Shown here: positions 33,901 to 41,993 of the stretch, one piece after another
How the letters are laid out: the number at the start of each line of letters is the position of its first letter
How positions within the stretch are numbered: the first letter of the stretch is position 1
DNA from: Notospermus geniculatus
Lineage: Eukaryota; Nemertea; Pilidiophora; Heteronemertea; Lineidae
Length of the DNA: 64,000 nt
Reading direction: 5' to 3'
Assembly (NCBI GenBank): GCA_002633025.1
Contig: NMRB01000843.1
Location: forward strand, 69,100 to 133,099
Position numbers and translations under genes: made by a program
The notes under the pieces: generated by a model
The model's database searches: none
Told to the model about the DNA's origin: nothing
The model's input: only the letters and a program-made list of their open reading frames with translations

Positions 33901-34694
33901 ACAGCAACAAGAAGGATCACCTTGAATCACAATTCAAGGAACTCACGGGGAAACTCGAGACTATAAACGAGAACTTGACAAAACAGGAATCAGAACAGGA
34001 AAAACTTAAAAAACAACGCAACGAAAGAAAACATTTACATAATTCATTTAGTTCTGGTGACATGTCAAAGAATCCAGCATTGACGTTAGCGCTGGATTCA
34101 CAAAGGCCCTCAGACGATTTGAGACTCTCGGCATCCCAACCTGCCTCGAGTCTGTCAAGGCCTCGGGCATTGACGTCACCACCTGCAGTTCTTCAAAAGC
34201 AACAACTTTTGAGCTCACTGTCGGCTAACTGGGCCGGGGAAAAGGAAAAAAGAAAGAGTGAACCACCCAGACCGAAGCCGAAGTTGGAAATCGACCCAAC
34301 CGCTTTGGCAGAAATTGAGGTAGGCCGAAATAAAAGTGGAAAGGTGAAGAATTTCATGCTTGTTTCGACGGCCATCGCCATCTTGGTTTTGTGTGGAGAT
34401 CATTAAAGTTTCATGCGCGCGCACTTGTATGCAAACCAAAGCATACGATTGGTCAAAATACGAATTTGCCGATCAAGTCATTCCGCATACAAGAAATACA
34501 AGAAATTCCGCAGTAACCAAGGTGGCGGGCTCTCGGAGGTACGTCGAAACGATCAATAGGCCAGCATGGGTTCGGCCCAGCTGTGCGAAGTCATGACTTG
34601 CGCGTAACGCATTTCATTTTCTCTATTTCAGGAGTTCGAGAAGATGACAAAGATGTTTTTGAGCCGGCACTCGACGCCAGGGTTCCGAATGTAA
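15939..34694 (+). CDS. Triple PH-domain coiled-coil adaptor (nine exons)
   Basis: Nine exons phase exactly from ATG 15939 to TAA 34692-34694: 15939-15951, 16276-16889, 21692-23977, 24533-24732, 26494-26644, 28295-28433, 29167-29447, 33807-34319 and 34632-34694. The prediction is about 1,419 residues. Order of parts: N-terminal helical segment (FSDAISETLQFLNQLE); His-rich and acidic linker; PH1 at about 285-386, ending with the helix around HNDWLDAL; basic Ser-rich linker; PH2 at about 575-658 (YWSVIHGGKLY to FNRWVREL); long Ser-rich disordered region; PH3 at about 1020-1112, split by two introns (FWAIYDDLSLALYP to TRRWHDVM); coiled coil at about 1136-1320; tail ending FSTPGFRM-like (HSTPGFRM). 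PH domains bind phosphoinositides or proteins, so a membrane- or cytoskeleton-linked adaptor is inferred. N-terminal helix plus PH domains plus coiled coil recalls AFAP1-type actin adaptors, but those have two PH domains, so the family name is tentative. Exons 5-7 are present twice. Confidence 0.8.
16276..16889 (+). CDS. PH gene, exon 2
   Basis: Acceptor TAATTTCAG and donor ATG|GTAAGA. Encodes an amphipathic N-terminal helix, a basic SKRRRIQ segment, a histidine cluster (GHHDHHHH) and an acidic Asp/Glu/Ser tail. Ends in phase 0. Confidence 0.8.
17021..17233. mobile_element. TTAAAGGAGC MITE, copy 2
   Basis: About 210 bp with inverted ends TAAAGGAGCATG and CGTGCTCCTTTA, flanked by TA on both sides. 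Same family as 3277-3490. Lies in intron 2 of the PH gene. Confidence 0.75.
17595..17745. mobile_element. GCAATAATATTGC hairpin MITE
   Basis: Inverted arms acaatattattgcacaatat and atattgtgcaataatattg surround about 75 bp. The right arm with its inner flank recurs at about 60508-60560, so it is a dispersed family. Confidence 0.65.
18031..18103 (-). tRNA. tRNA-Val (CAC)
   Basis: On the minus strand a 72-nt cloverleaf plus discriminator A is visible. The acceptor arms GGTTTCG and CGAAACC pair fully. The D-arm reads GTGTAGTGGTTATCAC (box A region). The anticodon stem TCCGC/GCGGA carries CT-CAC-AC. The T-arm is CTGGG-TTCGACC-CCCAG (box B). The sequence closely follows the metazoan tRNA-Val(CAC) pattern. 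A T-run just downstream (complement of 18025-18029) suits RNA polymerase III termination, and an A/T-rich TATTTATATT word sits upstream. No intron, no encoded CCA. It lies antisense within intron 2 of the PH gene. Confidence 0.93.
19855..20155. mobile_element. TTAA-flanked AGGTGCTCTAG MITE, copy 1
   Basis: 301 bp with inverted ends AGGTGCTCTAG and CTAGAGCACCT, and TTAA at both borders (19851-19854 and 20156-20159). The second copy at 40773-41069 also has TTAA on both sides. A TTAA target suggests a piggyBac- or Kolobok-type element; TA targeting would also fit the same bases. No transposase. Confidence 0.8.
21206..21558. mobile_element. GTGTAACGTTTTTCAGTGTGG element, tandem dimer
   Basis: Two complete copies of about 176 bp (21206-21381 and 21382-21558) lie head to tail. 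Each has inverted ends GGTGTAACGTTTTTCAGTG and its reverse. They differ at roughly one base in ten. A dimer joined at its ends is unusual for a simple MITE insertion. Located just before the 3' splice site of intron 2. Confidence 0.75.
21692..23977 (+). CDS. PH gene, exon 3 (PH1 and PH2)
   Basis: A 762-codon exon with acceptor TTTTGTTTCAG and donor CAA|GTAAGT, phase 0 at both ends. Encodes PH1 (DFSGWLIDQ, KWCVIN, VFVLPACAV, FAAEGIVEHNDW), a lysine-rich linker, PH2 (TYLKFKDHS, KYWSVIHGG, FAAQDRYDFNRWV) and a long Ser/Thr-rich tail. The open frame extends 57 bases upstream of the acceptor, but that part is intronic. Confidence 0.88.
24533..24732 (+). CDS. PH gene, exon 4
   Basis: Acceptor CTTCATAG, donor AG|GTAAGG, 200 nt ending in phase 2. 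Encodes a basic Ser-rich linker, then VSEQIVLEGQVEVVDEDG, the first strands of PH3. It must be read in the frame set by exon 3; a different open frame over the same bases is a shadow. Confidence 0.78.
25061..25333. mobile_element. 5-bp-TSD MITE family, member 1
   Basis: A 273-bp element starting CAGGGCCGTAGCTA and ending GGGCCTG, flanked by AGTAT at 25056-25060 and 25334-25338. It carries a G-rich tract after the left end and a gggggcatttgccccc segment near the right. Non-coding, in intron 4 of the PH gene. Confidence 0.75.
25786..26121. repeat. TTTTTAGCTCACCGGGGTGA repeat, left end
   Basis: Begins TTTTTAGCTCACCGGGGTGA, then a gtccgtcgtc run and an aactcctgaactaatgaatg word, and is cut by the N gap. 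The same 20-bp end appears inverted at about 28685-28704 and 32026-32046. This suggests one dispersed family with ends inside the PH gene introns. Confidence 0.55.
26122..26298. other. Assembly gap (177 N)
   Basis: Unknown sequence in intron 4 of the PH gene. Its right side starts the first copy of the duplicated exon 5-7 block. Confidence 0.99.
26494..26644 (+). CDS. PH gene, exon 5 (copy A)
   Basis: Acceptor TCTCTTTTCAG. The first T completes a Ser codon left open by exon 4. Donor ATG|GTAAGT, phase 0. Encodes the core of PH3 (FWAIYDDLSLALYPDQF). Copy B at 29805-29955 differs at two residues (R to G and M to V). Confidence 0.82.
27961..28212. repeat. Nested hairpin in PH intron 5, copy A
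   Basis: Outer arms catagagctacacgttacac and gtaccgtgtagctctatgta. Inside lies a second set of inverted ggagtgag/ctcactcc words around ttcactccaaattgggtgaa. The whole repeats at 31258-31553 in the duplicated block. Confidence 0.6.
28295..28433 (+). CDS. PH gene, exon 6 (copy A)
   Basis: Acceptor CCACCCACAG, donor ATTG|GTAAGT, 139 nt ending in phase 1. Encodes the end of PH3 (DRDPIFLYAG, EATRRWHDVM) including the final helix with its Trp, then a short linker. The protein is the same as copy B. Confidence 0.82.
29167..29447 (+). CDS. PH gene, exon 7 (copy A)
   Basis: Acceptor CTTTCCAG, donor AAA|GTAAGG, phase 0 at the end. Encodes a charged coiled-coil segment (AEIQLEEEKKRKFKEDL to ELKQKLKSKM) followed by an acidic SDDDSDDFDG stretch. 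Differs from copy B at three residues. Confidence 0.8.
29805..29955 (+). CDS. PH gene, exon 5 (copy B)
   Basis: Near-identical second copy of exon 5 with intact splice sites. It needs a phase-2 exon before it. Exon 7A ends in phase 0, so splicing 7A to 5B would hit a stop within about seven codons. It can only be used instead of block A, or it is the other haplotype. Confidence 0.75.
31258..31553. repeat. Nested hairpin in PH intron 5, copy B
   Basis: Second copy of the element at 27961, longer by about 45 bp near 31325-31370, where an extra inverted attccataaggtgaaactca segment is present. Confidence 0.6.
31639..31777 (+). CDS. PH gene, exon 6 (copy B)
   Basis: Second copy of exon 6 with synonymous differences only, acceptor TATCCACAG and donor GTAAGT intact. 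Confidence 0.75.
32869..32900 (+). pseudogene. PH gene, exon 7 start, third partial copy
   Basis: The intron end, acceptor and first 32 bases of exon 7 appear, then stop at the isolated N at 32901. After about 230 bp of other sequence, the same intron end and full exon 7 follow. This is the overlap left by an unmerged contig join. Confidence 0.7.
32902..33120. repeat. TATTAACCCCTTCCCACC short tandem
   Basis: Four imperfect units of about 45-70 bp built on attaaccccttcccaccca and cgattcaccaagag. The array ends in a cagctgagcgcaaggcccat word that also occurs at about 58770. Confidence 0.6.
33265..33545 (+). CDS. PH gene, exon 7 (copy B)
   Basis: Full second copy of exon 7, contiguous with the single-copy exon 8, so this is the copy linked to the 3' end of the gene. 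Splice sites intact. Confidence 0.78.
33807..34319 (+). CDS. PH gene, exon 8
   Basis: Acceptor TTTGTTTCCAG, donor GAG|GTAGGC, 171 codons, phase 0. Encodes a strongly charged coiled coil (DTIQKQLQESQKKPEKR to ESEQEKLKKQRNERKHL), then a Ser/Pro-rich region with PPRPKPKLEIDP. Confidence 0.82.
34632..34694 (+). CDS. PH gene, last coding exon
   Basis: Acceptor CTATTTCAG. 20 codons (EFEKMTKMFLSRHSTPGFRM) and TAA. The phase fits exon 8. Confidence 0.75.
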   Translation, partial: EFEKMTKMFLSRHSTPGFRM

Positions 34695-35200
34695 AGTATT
34701 AGGCCTACATGTACTTGATGGCGTCAGAAGTTAAACCTGAAGAACCAGCCAGTATGGCGTCTGTAACAAGGCGTAGCGTTCTGCACTGAATGGGACTGAC
34801 TGGCAAAAGGTCCGTGCATAGCCGATGAACACAGTCCGTTACCCCCTCCCCTGTTCATATTTCATCCGCGGGTTCAGTGTACGGCAAACTGTATTGTTCG
34901 CTCTCCCGTTCCATGGGGAGGAACTTGTGAAGGGGGGGGGGGTGAAACATACTACAAGGGCTGTAGATGCCGCCTCTTCATTATGTGTAACTGAAAACTA
35001 AATCAGTTTCTATCAAGTAATGCAACAACCATTACTTATTGCACTCGAAGTGAACATTTTATTAACCACATGTATTTTACTACATCTGTACATTGTAAAT
35101 GAACACTACATCGCCATCTCTGATGGTAATATTGTACAAAGGCAATGTACTTCATGGGTATTCATAAATAAATCACACAACAAAATGATATTTATTGGTA
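34695..35200 (+). other. PH gene, probable 3' UTR
   Basis: AT-rich sequence after the stop with an AATAAA at 35167-35172. A block of about 250 bp from here (about 34932-35190) recurs at 42978-43235, 8 kb away. Confidence 0.5.
35167..35172 (+). terminator. Polyadenylation signal candidate
   Basis: AATAAA about 470 bp after the PH gene stop codon. It is the only canonical signal I noticed in that flank. Confidence 0.45.
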
Positions 35201-35309
35201 CATGTATCATTTCAAACTTCCTTCGGTTATCAGGCAAGTGAATGATGACGTAGTTGGTAATGTACAAGGTGTAATGGGTGCTTCATGGTAGGATGCTTAG
35301 TGTACATTA

Positions 35310-35440
35310 GGCCGAGTTTACATAGATACATACGGTATATGGACACGCGTGCGAACAATGGCCTAACGAAGGGTTCATGACCATGAAACCTTTGTTCACG
35401 CGCGTGTCCGTAGACCGTATACTTCTATGTTAACCCGGCC
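35310..35440. mobile_element. GGCCGAGTTTACATAG hairpin
   Basis: About 130 bp, almost fully self-complementary, with arms of about 50 bp (ggccgagtttacatagatac against gtatacttctatgttaaccc). Short aatggcctaacgaagg loop region. Non-coding. Confidence 0.65.
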
Positions 35441-35678
35441 TTACGAACATTACCGAACGCTCGACTTCGGCAGCCTCGTGGTCTGCCGAAGTTGAGCGTA
35501 AAAATATTTGCATACAAGTCGGAGAGTATATCTGACATGTCTGACCTGTCAGCTATAAGGCGGTGACAGACTGGCACGTACGCGACGCGTAGTCTCTCTA
35601 GAGTCCTATTAAACTAAGCAACGACTCCCAAGATATCATAAAATGTTTGAATACTTGAATAGACCAGTATGAAATATA

Positions 35679-36491
35679 TCGGGTGGCCCAAAAAAATGAC
35701 CCCCTAGGGATTTTGCAATAATTTCAACAGTATAAAAGCTGGACCCTTGATATTTTACACAAGGAAATATATGGATATTGTCCATTTATTGTAGAAGTTT
35801 CGGGACTAAATATTGAACGGTTTTGGCATGATGAAAAAAATCAAAATTATATGTCCAAAAATTTGATGCCGGAGTGAAATAAGTGTCAGGCGGGGATCAC
35901 ATCGAACTTAAACACGTTCTGTTTCGTAACCATCAGATGGAATCTTCTGAAATTTCACCTGTATGATTTATAGGGCATTTTGTGTCCGTGTTACAAATTT
36001 CACGTTCATACCACAAGCGGGTAGTCTGCTACAGGAAAAATAAAATCTGGTACCGAAAATTGCACTGTCACTGTAGCTGCAAGTGTGGGAATTTGAGTTT
36101 TTGGTTCCTGATCATTTTTTTTCTCTCTTGCACACTAACCCTTCAACATACAAAATTGAAATTTGTACCATAAACAGAGAGAATCCCCTTCTTCACGCAG
36201 GTAAAATTTCAGAAAATTCCATGTGGTGGTTAATAAAATACGCAGTGTTTAATTTCAATGTGATACGTTTTGCACCTCCCGACATTTGTTTCAGTCCGGC
36301 ATAAAATTTTTTGACTGCTAATTTTGATTTCTTCGTCATGTCAAAACTATTCGATATTTAGGGCTGAATTTTTTTACAATAAATTGGTAATGTCCATATG
36401 CTTGCATGTCTAAAATATCAAGAGTGCAGCTTACTTAATGTTAAACTTATTGGAAAATCCTTAGGGGGGTCATTTTTTTTGGGCCACCCGA
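35679..36491. mobile_element. Tc1/mariner-type non-autonomous element
   Basis: 813 bp with inverted ends of about 38 bp (TCGGGTGGCCCAAAAAAATG), flanked by TA at 35677-35678 and 36492-36493. The paralogous flank at about 52769-52800 reads gaaatatatatacatgta without the element, which is the empty site. Internal frames are short and show no DDE transposase, so it is a deletion derivative or MITE. Confidence 0.85.
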
Positions 36492-36737
36492 TATATACAT
36501 GTAGAATGTTGGCCATGTGTTGACGTTCACTTCCTGATTCATCCACCATACGGGCCTGTCCTATATTGTCAGCGGGTTCTCTTCCGTTGAAACTTGGGGA
36601 GAGACCCGTCCCACATTCAAAATTGTTCATGATCACTTATCGACGACGAAAAACATCGAATCCCGGATATCAGCCGATGATTTGAATGAATCGTGGACTT
36701 CTTGAATACAATATGAACCGAGGAAATGTGTGTACTT

Positions 36738-38937
36738 TCAGGTCTGCTGCACCTGCATCTCCTGCTCGTTTGCTGGTGTCTCGGCTGAAGCATCGGACCC
36801 TTTCTTAGCGTCCTGAACACAGCACCTACACAGCATACATGTAGGCCTCCACAGCATACATGTATATTCACCGAACTCGATGAGACAGTGAAAGCGGTAG
36901 AACAAGACAAATGGGTAGAGAGCATCCGAGACAAAATCCCACGTTTTCTCGCCGTAAAACAAATATGGTCCACAGTAATATTGTACATCGTGGATTATAA
37001 CGAAAGAACCGATGGCCCATTGGGAAAGATTCGCCGCCATTAAAAATGATGAACATTGCATCGTGATCGACCTGGAAATGATGTAATTGAAATCGGTCTG
37101 TTTCATTATCCAGTGAATGTTGATGGCGAAGCTTGTCTGGAGAGCAACTTGTACACAATCAAAGAAGAGAACGGTATTGTCTAGCGCGGTCTTTTCAAAG
37201 GAGCATTGAACTGTTGCGTTCCTTCCATCGAATAAGTTGTCGTGGAGATGACATGACATGTAGTCGTCATGTGTGTAACATGTGCCGATTATGCCCAGAA
37301 AATCGAAGAAGTATACGGCGATTGCTGACAGAATAAGGACGATCGAATCAACTGACAAAGTCTCCGGAAACTTCGTCTCTTTTTTGAGCAGCAGCAGCGA
37401 GAGTACACCCATAGCAATATACAAAAGAATTTTAATTGCCCTGTGACTGTTGAATATAATTTGTTCAGTTTTCATTTCCTTTAGTATTGTTAGAACGACG
37501 TACGTAAGAATGAGACCCCAGCCAAGGAAAGTGATCAGGCAAAACCCTTTCTCCCGCGTACAGATGACACATGGATCGAGACATTTTGAACATCGACAGC
37601 ACTCCGTTGTCGGAGCACTCACGGTTGTAGACTCTCCCGTCATGCGTGTATCTCCCCCAGTTTGTGTCGAGCCGTAAGAACTGGACGAATGCCTCTGAGC
37701 GGTTCGGTTGTCGTTAGAATTATCTCTCTCGCCTGTAGGTGACATCTGCGTCCCAGATCCGACTGGTTCCCCAACAGATCCCTCGCCTGTGATCAAATTT
37801 TGTTTTCGCATGTTCAGGCAATGTTTCCAAAAAATAAGGTTTAGTGTCATTGCAAGAATGCTATATTCGCAGTGAAAGGCGTAGAGATACGGCCTACAAT
37901 CTTTAGCAAACTTAAAGATGCCCGTTTCGTAGGTGAGGCATTGTTCAATTTTGCGAGCTTCAGCATTGGTCATTGTTGGGTCCGTGGCATTTGGGTGAAT
38001 AAGCACAGGACAGAAGTTCTTCATCATCATTGAATGAGTTTCCTTGGCACTCATTGTTGTGTATATCATCACCAAGAAATTCACAACCGAATTATAGATG
38101 AACAGTATATAGGCTCTGAAGGGGGTCAGATAGAAGACTAGAAAATCGCTACTGCGGTGGTCAAAACACTAAAATTTTAGCNAATTTTGGCATTTTTCCT
38201 TGAAAAAGTGCTAAAATTTTAGTGTTTTGACCACCGCAGTAGCGATTTTCTAGTCTTCTATCTGACCCCCTTCAGAGCCTATATACTATGAACACATACT
38301 TGTTCGTTTCTGTGCGACCAGACTTGGCTTTGTGATTCTCGGAAAACAAAAACCCAATCTGAAGCCACATAAAAATGATTTTCAGAAAGTGGTACAAAAT
38401 TTTAGTTACGTGGCTTTTAAAATCGCAATCTTCGTTCTTATAGACATTCCAGCAGTCTATGTTAGCAGTAGAAAGTATTATATCGTACACCGTGGCGCCC
38501 AATGACAACACGATTATGCCTACTTTAGCAACGTTGGTAATCACATCCGCCTTCAGTTCCGGCGCCGGCGTGGAAGCCTGCGCCGCTTTCGTGCCTCCTT
38601 CAGCAGTTTTCAGTTCCCGCGCCTGCGCCGCTTCCGTGCCTCCTTCAGCAGTGTTCAGTTCCGGCGCCGGCGTGGAAGCCTCCGCCGTCGCTTTCGTGCA
38701 CCGTGACGTGCACCGGGACGTGCACCGGGGCGGGCACCCGGGGCACAGTAGGGACCACAGTATAAGTATAATGCCTCCAAAGAAAAACAATCCAAGAACG
38801 AGATACAAGCCCATTTTGTCGCTTTTTGGTTGCAGAAAGAACACGCTGATCCAGGCGAGGGAGAGTGCCACCAGCACTGCCAGCAGCATTGCCAGCAGCA
38901 CTGAACCAAACATACGGGTTGAATGTTTGGCCGCCAT
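36738..38937 (-). pseudogene. Otopetrin-like gene 1, interrupted by a MITE
   Basis: Start ATG 38937 (MAAKHSTRMFG). The N-terminal part reads to 38294 and the C-terminal part from 38097 to 36738; between them sits a 184-bp hairpin insertion with a duplicated 6-bp target. With the insert removed, the flanking bases would line up with the paralogues at this place (TNKYVF, then YNSVVNF). With it, the frame hits a stop about four codons into the insert. The remaining parts carry otopetrin landmarks: HFLKIIFMWLQIGFLF, the PYLYAFHCEYSIL segment, NIHWIMK, and the C-terminal FYRFHC motif. Between TM2 and TM3 there is a repeat-rich insertion (SRCTSRCT, then three TAEGGT/APEL units) not present in the other copies. 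The C-terminus is also remodelled (Cys-rich, then EMQVQQT). Possibly a polymorphic null allele. Confidence 0.85.
38104..38287. mobile_element. 184-bp hairpin MITE in otopetrin-like gene 1
   Basis: Perfect inverted arms of 78 bp starting AGTATATAGGCTCTGAAGG, with a loop of about 28 bp that contains the N at 38182. ATGAAC is directly repeated at 38098-38103 and 38288-38293. The target duplication argues for a real insertion rather than an inverted contig artefact. The N probably reflects trouble sequencing the hairpin. Confidence 0.88.
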
Positions 38938-39184
38938 CTTGTTTCCACCATCTTGCGTCTGAAATGGCAGAGAAACAAACATCACAACACTGACAGAAAG
39001 TCGAGCTGCCTATCATTCTACAGTTCATTCCACTTCCGAGTGGCACGAGGTTTATCAACGATAGCTCCGCAACGGCTGGGTCAAATTTGACGAAACATAC
39101 GTCAATCAACTTGTTTTTCTTGCCGGTATCTTTCTGCTAGCCTATCTTCATTTTTCGCGTAAGGCCGACATAGGCCTAGGCCTA

Positions 39185-39324
39185 ATAGGGAGTTTTCGCA
39201 AAGCCCCCGAAACGCCAACGCGTAGGCCTACGTCTAACCTTTTGTTCGGTGCTCTCTTCGTGGCATCGAACAATGAGTTTGGCGTTCGCGTTGGCGTTTC
39301 GGGGGCTTTGCGAAAACTTCCTAT
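39185..39324. mobile_element. TA-flanked hairpin MITE nested in fold-back
   Basis: 140 bp with arms ATAGGGAGTTTTCGCAAAGC and its inverse, both continuing through cccccgaaacgccaacgcg. TA is present on both sides (39183-39184 and 39325-39326). The intact paralogue reads gacataacggatcc at this place, the empty site. Confidence 0.8.
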
Positions 39325-39359
39325 TAACGGATCCCTTTCTCAAAACCCATTTCATTTCA

Positions 39360-39464
39360 TTTTCGAGTCTTTTCTAGAGTTTCAGATTGTAAAGTTCCAC
39401 TTGAAAAAGACCCCGGTTGGGGTCGAAAATTCGTGAATTCTGGAGATTGACTTCTTGTTTATTA
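39360..39464. mobile_element. 105-bp insertion with 8-bp target duplication
   Basis: Extra sequence relative to the copies at 51669 and 4826, flanked by TCATTTCA at 39352-39359 and 39465-39472. It has no terminal inverted repeats but an internal gaccccggttggggtc stem. An 8-bp duplication suggests a hAT-type or SINE-type event. Confidence 0.7.
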
Positions 39465-40772
39465 TCATTTCACCATGGTGTTCAGTGCAGTTTACACGTG
39501 CACGGGGGTGCATTGCGTCATTTCAAAATGGCCGTCATTTCGGCCGTCAACAAAAACTGTGATTTGTGAAGGAACTTTTTTCTGTCACGTTTTGCGGGGA
39601 AATGACAGTGATGATGGCTGTAGCGCCAAAAAAGACAAATCGATTGATGTATGGTATGTCAAATTCGGCCCAGGGGTTGATAAACCTCGCGCCAATCGGA
39701 ACTGGCGTAATCATATCGCACATAGAGAAGAAACAGTTCCTGACAAATAACTAGACTACTGTCACATTTATTGACTGTTCGTAAAAGGGACGGAAGTAAC
39801 TTTTAGGAGTAAAATTTTTACATTTAAAACAGCACTGAAACAAGATGACATTGTAAATGTCTGATGGTTCCCGCTTGTTAGGAGAGGACCTTACAGGCAT
39901 GACAGGCAGCCTGCTGGCAGCCATTTTGATGTGCTTAAATCAAATCATCAGGTTTGACCTTGACCTTGACCTCTGATCATCAAGGCCATTGCATAATCAT
40001 GGGCATCCTAGGTATGGGTGATATCATGCCTCTACCTTTACCAAAGGCCGAGAAATTTCGAATTATCAAGTTTGACCTTGACCTGGACCTCTGATCATCA
40101 TTGTCATTACATAATCGAAATGAGCATCTTCAATAAACTGGATCCGCCACTGAAATTGCGAATGGCATTTTATTTAAAAAAGCGCTGTTTCCCAATGTAG
40201 TTCGTAGGCCTACATTTGATGGGAGTCACATTGTATTACTGCCCCACATCAATACAAGGATCGATACTGTATGTGTTGCTGATGTGAAGTTCACACACAT
40301 ACGGTTTTAAAGTACTACAGTCATGTATATGTGGCTGGCCAACGTGGACAAACGCCAGGTAAAGGCGATTCAAGGAATCTGCAGGGGAAAACCCCGGGGG
40401 AAAACCCATGAATTCAGAAATTTCATTGGCTGACACCGCAAAACTAAATATCGTTCTGCGATTCCTGGAAATACTATGTAATTTACATGTAGTTCATGTA
40501 GTTAAGGTACATGTTAAGGTACATGTAGCACTTTGCTGAGGATACATGTTGTTTTGTCACCTTAAGTGAAAATTTGAGGCTTAAAGGTATTAGGAAAATT
40601 TTTTCAAGCTTCGGTTATTACAAAATGCTAGTCTTTCATGATAAATTCCCACCGTCAATTCACTTTTTCAAATAAAGTGTTAATTACTGGCACCCGTTAT
40701 CACCACACCATGGAGCATTCACTTGGAACCTAATCAACAGTGTCGCTGTGTATAGGACGGGTCAGCAATTAA

Positions 40773-41069
40773 AGGTGCTCTAGTTCAAATTGTAAACATT
40801 ATGGTGTGCCACCTATTGTCAACTTCTGGTACTAACAAATCAGATAAAATCAAATTAAATCTCGCCTTTCACAACTTTTTGTTTGTTTTTGAGTGTAAAA
40901 TCGTAAATATATTTCAGGTGCAAGAATATTTATCAAGATAGATATAAAAATAGATAAGATTAATGTTTTGGTATACACGGTGCTGCCACCTGTCCGAGGA
41001 AAAATAACTATTATAATCAACCATGTAAATACACAAACCGTAATGTTTACAATTCGAACTAGAGCACCT
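40773..41069. mobile_element. TTAA-flanked AGGTGCTCTAG MITE, copy 2
   Basis: 297 bp, same inverted ends and interior (gtgtgccacctattgtcaac, cggtgctgccacctgtcc) as 19855-20155, with TTAA on both borders (40769-40772 and 41070-41073). Confidence 0.8.
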
Positions 41070-41512
41070 TTAAGGAATGAAAAGAGTCCAAGCCCCAAAA
41101 AATTGGTTGCTCAACCTACCTCTGGTTGTTCAGGCTGTGGTTCTGTTGCTGATGTTGTTGCCGTTTCTTCAACAGGCTGAAATCATAGCAGCAGAATAAT
41201 GAGTAAAAGGTGTTGACACTATGTTATTGAACAGTGAAATAGCTGCTGGGTTGGTCATAACCCAAATATCATCCTTTTCTTCTCAACAATGTCATAAATG
41301 AAATACCAGTCTATTATTTGCAAATTGTGCAAGAAATAAGCCTCATACAATGTATCGCTATTTTCCTAGGATTTACATTCGTGGCGTAGTAGATCACGTG
41401 ATTACCCAGTTCAGGCTGTGATCTGTCCGCGTATTACTTTTTACTTTTTACGCCAATTCGGCGTGATGTGGCTCGTGCGGACACAGCGCCGACCTGTGAA
41501 ACACAATGGGTC

Positions 41513-41629
41513 ATATGAATAAAGACTAGTAAATGCTTTTACTTGAATTTTGCAATACAAATGCACTAGGCTATGCTGTACAAATCTGAAGGTAAAACAT
41601 TTGCTAGTCTTTATTCATATGAGCCAATG
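41513..41629. mobile_element. ATGAATAAAGACTAG hairpin MITE, copy 2
   Basis: Arms of about 40 bp with catatgaataaagactag at the left and its inverse at the right. Homologous to 12329-12451. Confidence 0.7.
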
Positions 41630-41764
41630 GGTGGTAAATTTACTCCGACTTGAAAAATCCGAATTTTAGCACCTCGGAGTAGTGGGATTGGGAGTGGGGC
41701 CAGATCTTAACCTCGCTAATAACCTCTGACGCCCCTGACTGGTGAGCGAGGCAAGCTGGCGGAG

Positions 41765-41993
41765 CAGGGTCGGATTTAGGGGGCGTACGCCTCCCCCTTT
41801 TTTGGCAGACCAAAGATTTTTTTAGCAAGGAAAATTTAATCACATATTCGCTCTCAGATGCCAGGAAAATGCACCTAAAAGCACTTAAATTGTCAAATTT
41901 TTCTGACCCCCTTTCGGCTTCGCGATTGCAGTCTAAGTCCTCATCACCTGTCGAGCTACGCCCCCTTTTTTGGCACAAATGGATCCGACCCTG
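41765..41993. mobile_element. 5-bp-TSD MITE family, member 2
   Basis: 229 bp, ends CAGGGTCGGAT and ATCCGACCCTG, flanked by CGGAG at 41760-41764 and 41994-41998. G-rich gggggcgtacgcctccccc near the left end and cgccccctttttt near the right. Confidence 0.8.

Larger units (their letters stand above)
39023..39710. mobile_element. CTTCATTCCACATCC fold-back, copy 3 (interrupted)
   Basis: Begins cattccacttccgagtggc about 85 bp upstream of the otopetrin-like gene 1 start and ends near gccaatcggaactgg. Relative to the intact copy at 51669-52090 it contains two later insertions, at 39185-39324 and 39360-39464. Confidence 0.7.

Noticed and set aside
38459-38962. Long + strand frame over otopetrin-like gene 1
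   Set aside because: It is the antisense shadow of the Ala/Thr-rich loop; the minus strand carries the conserved membrane protein.
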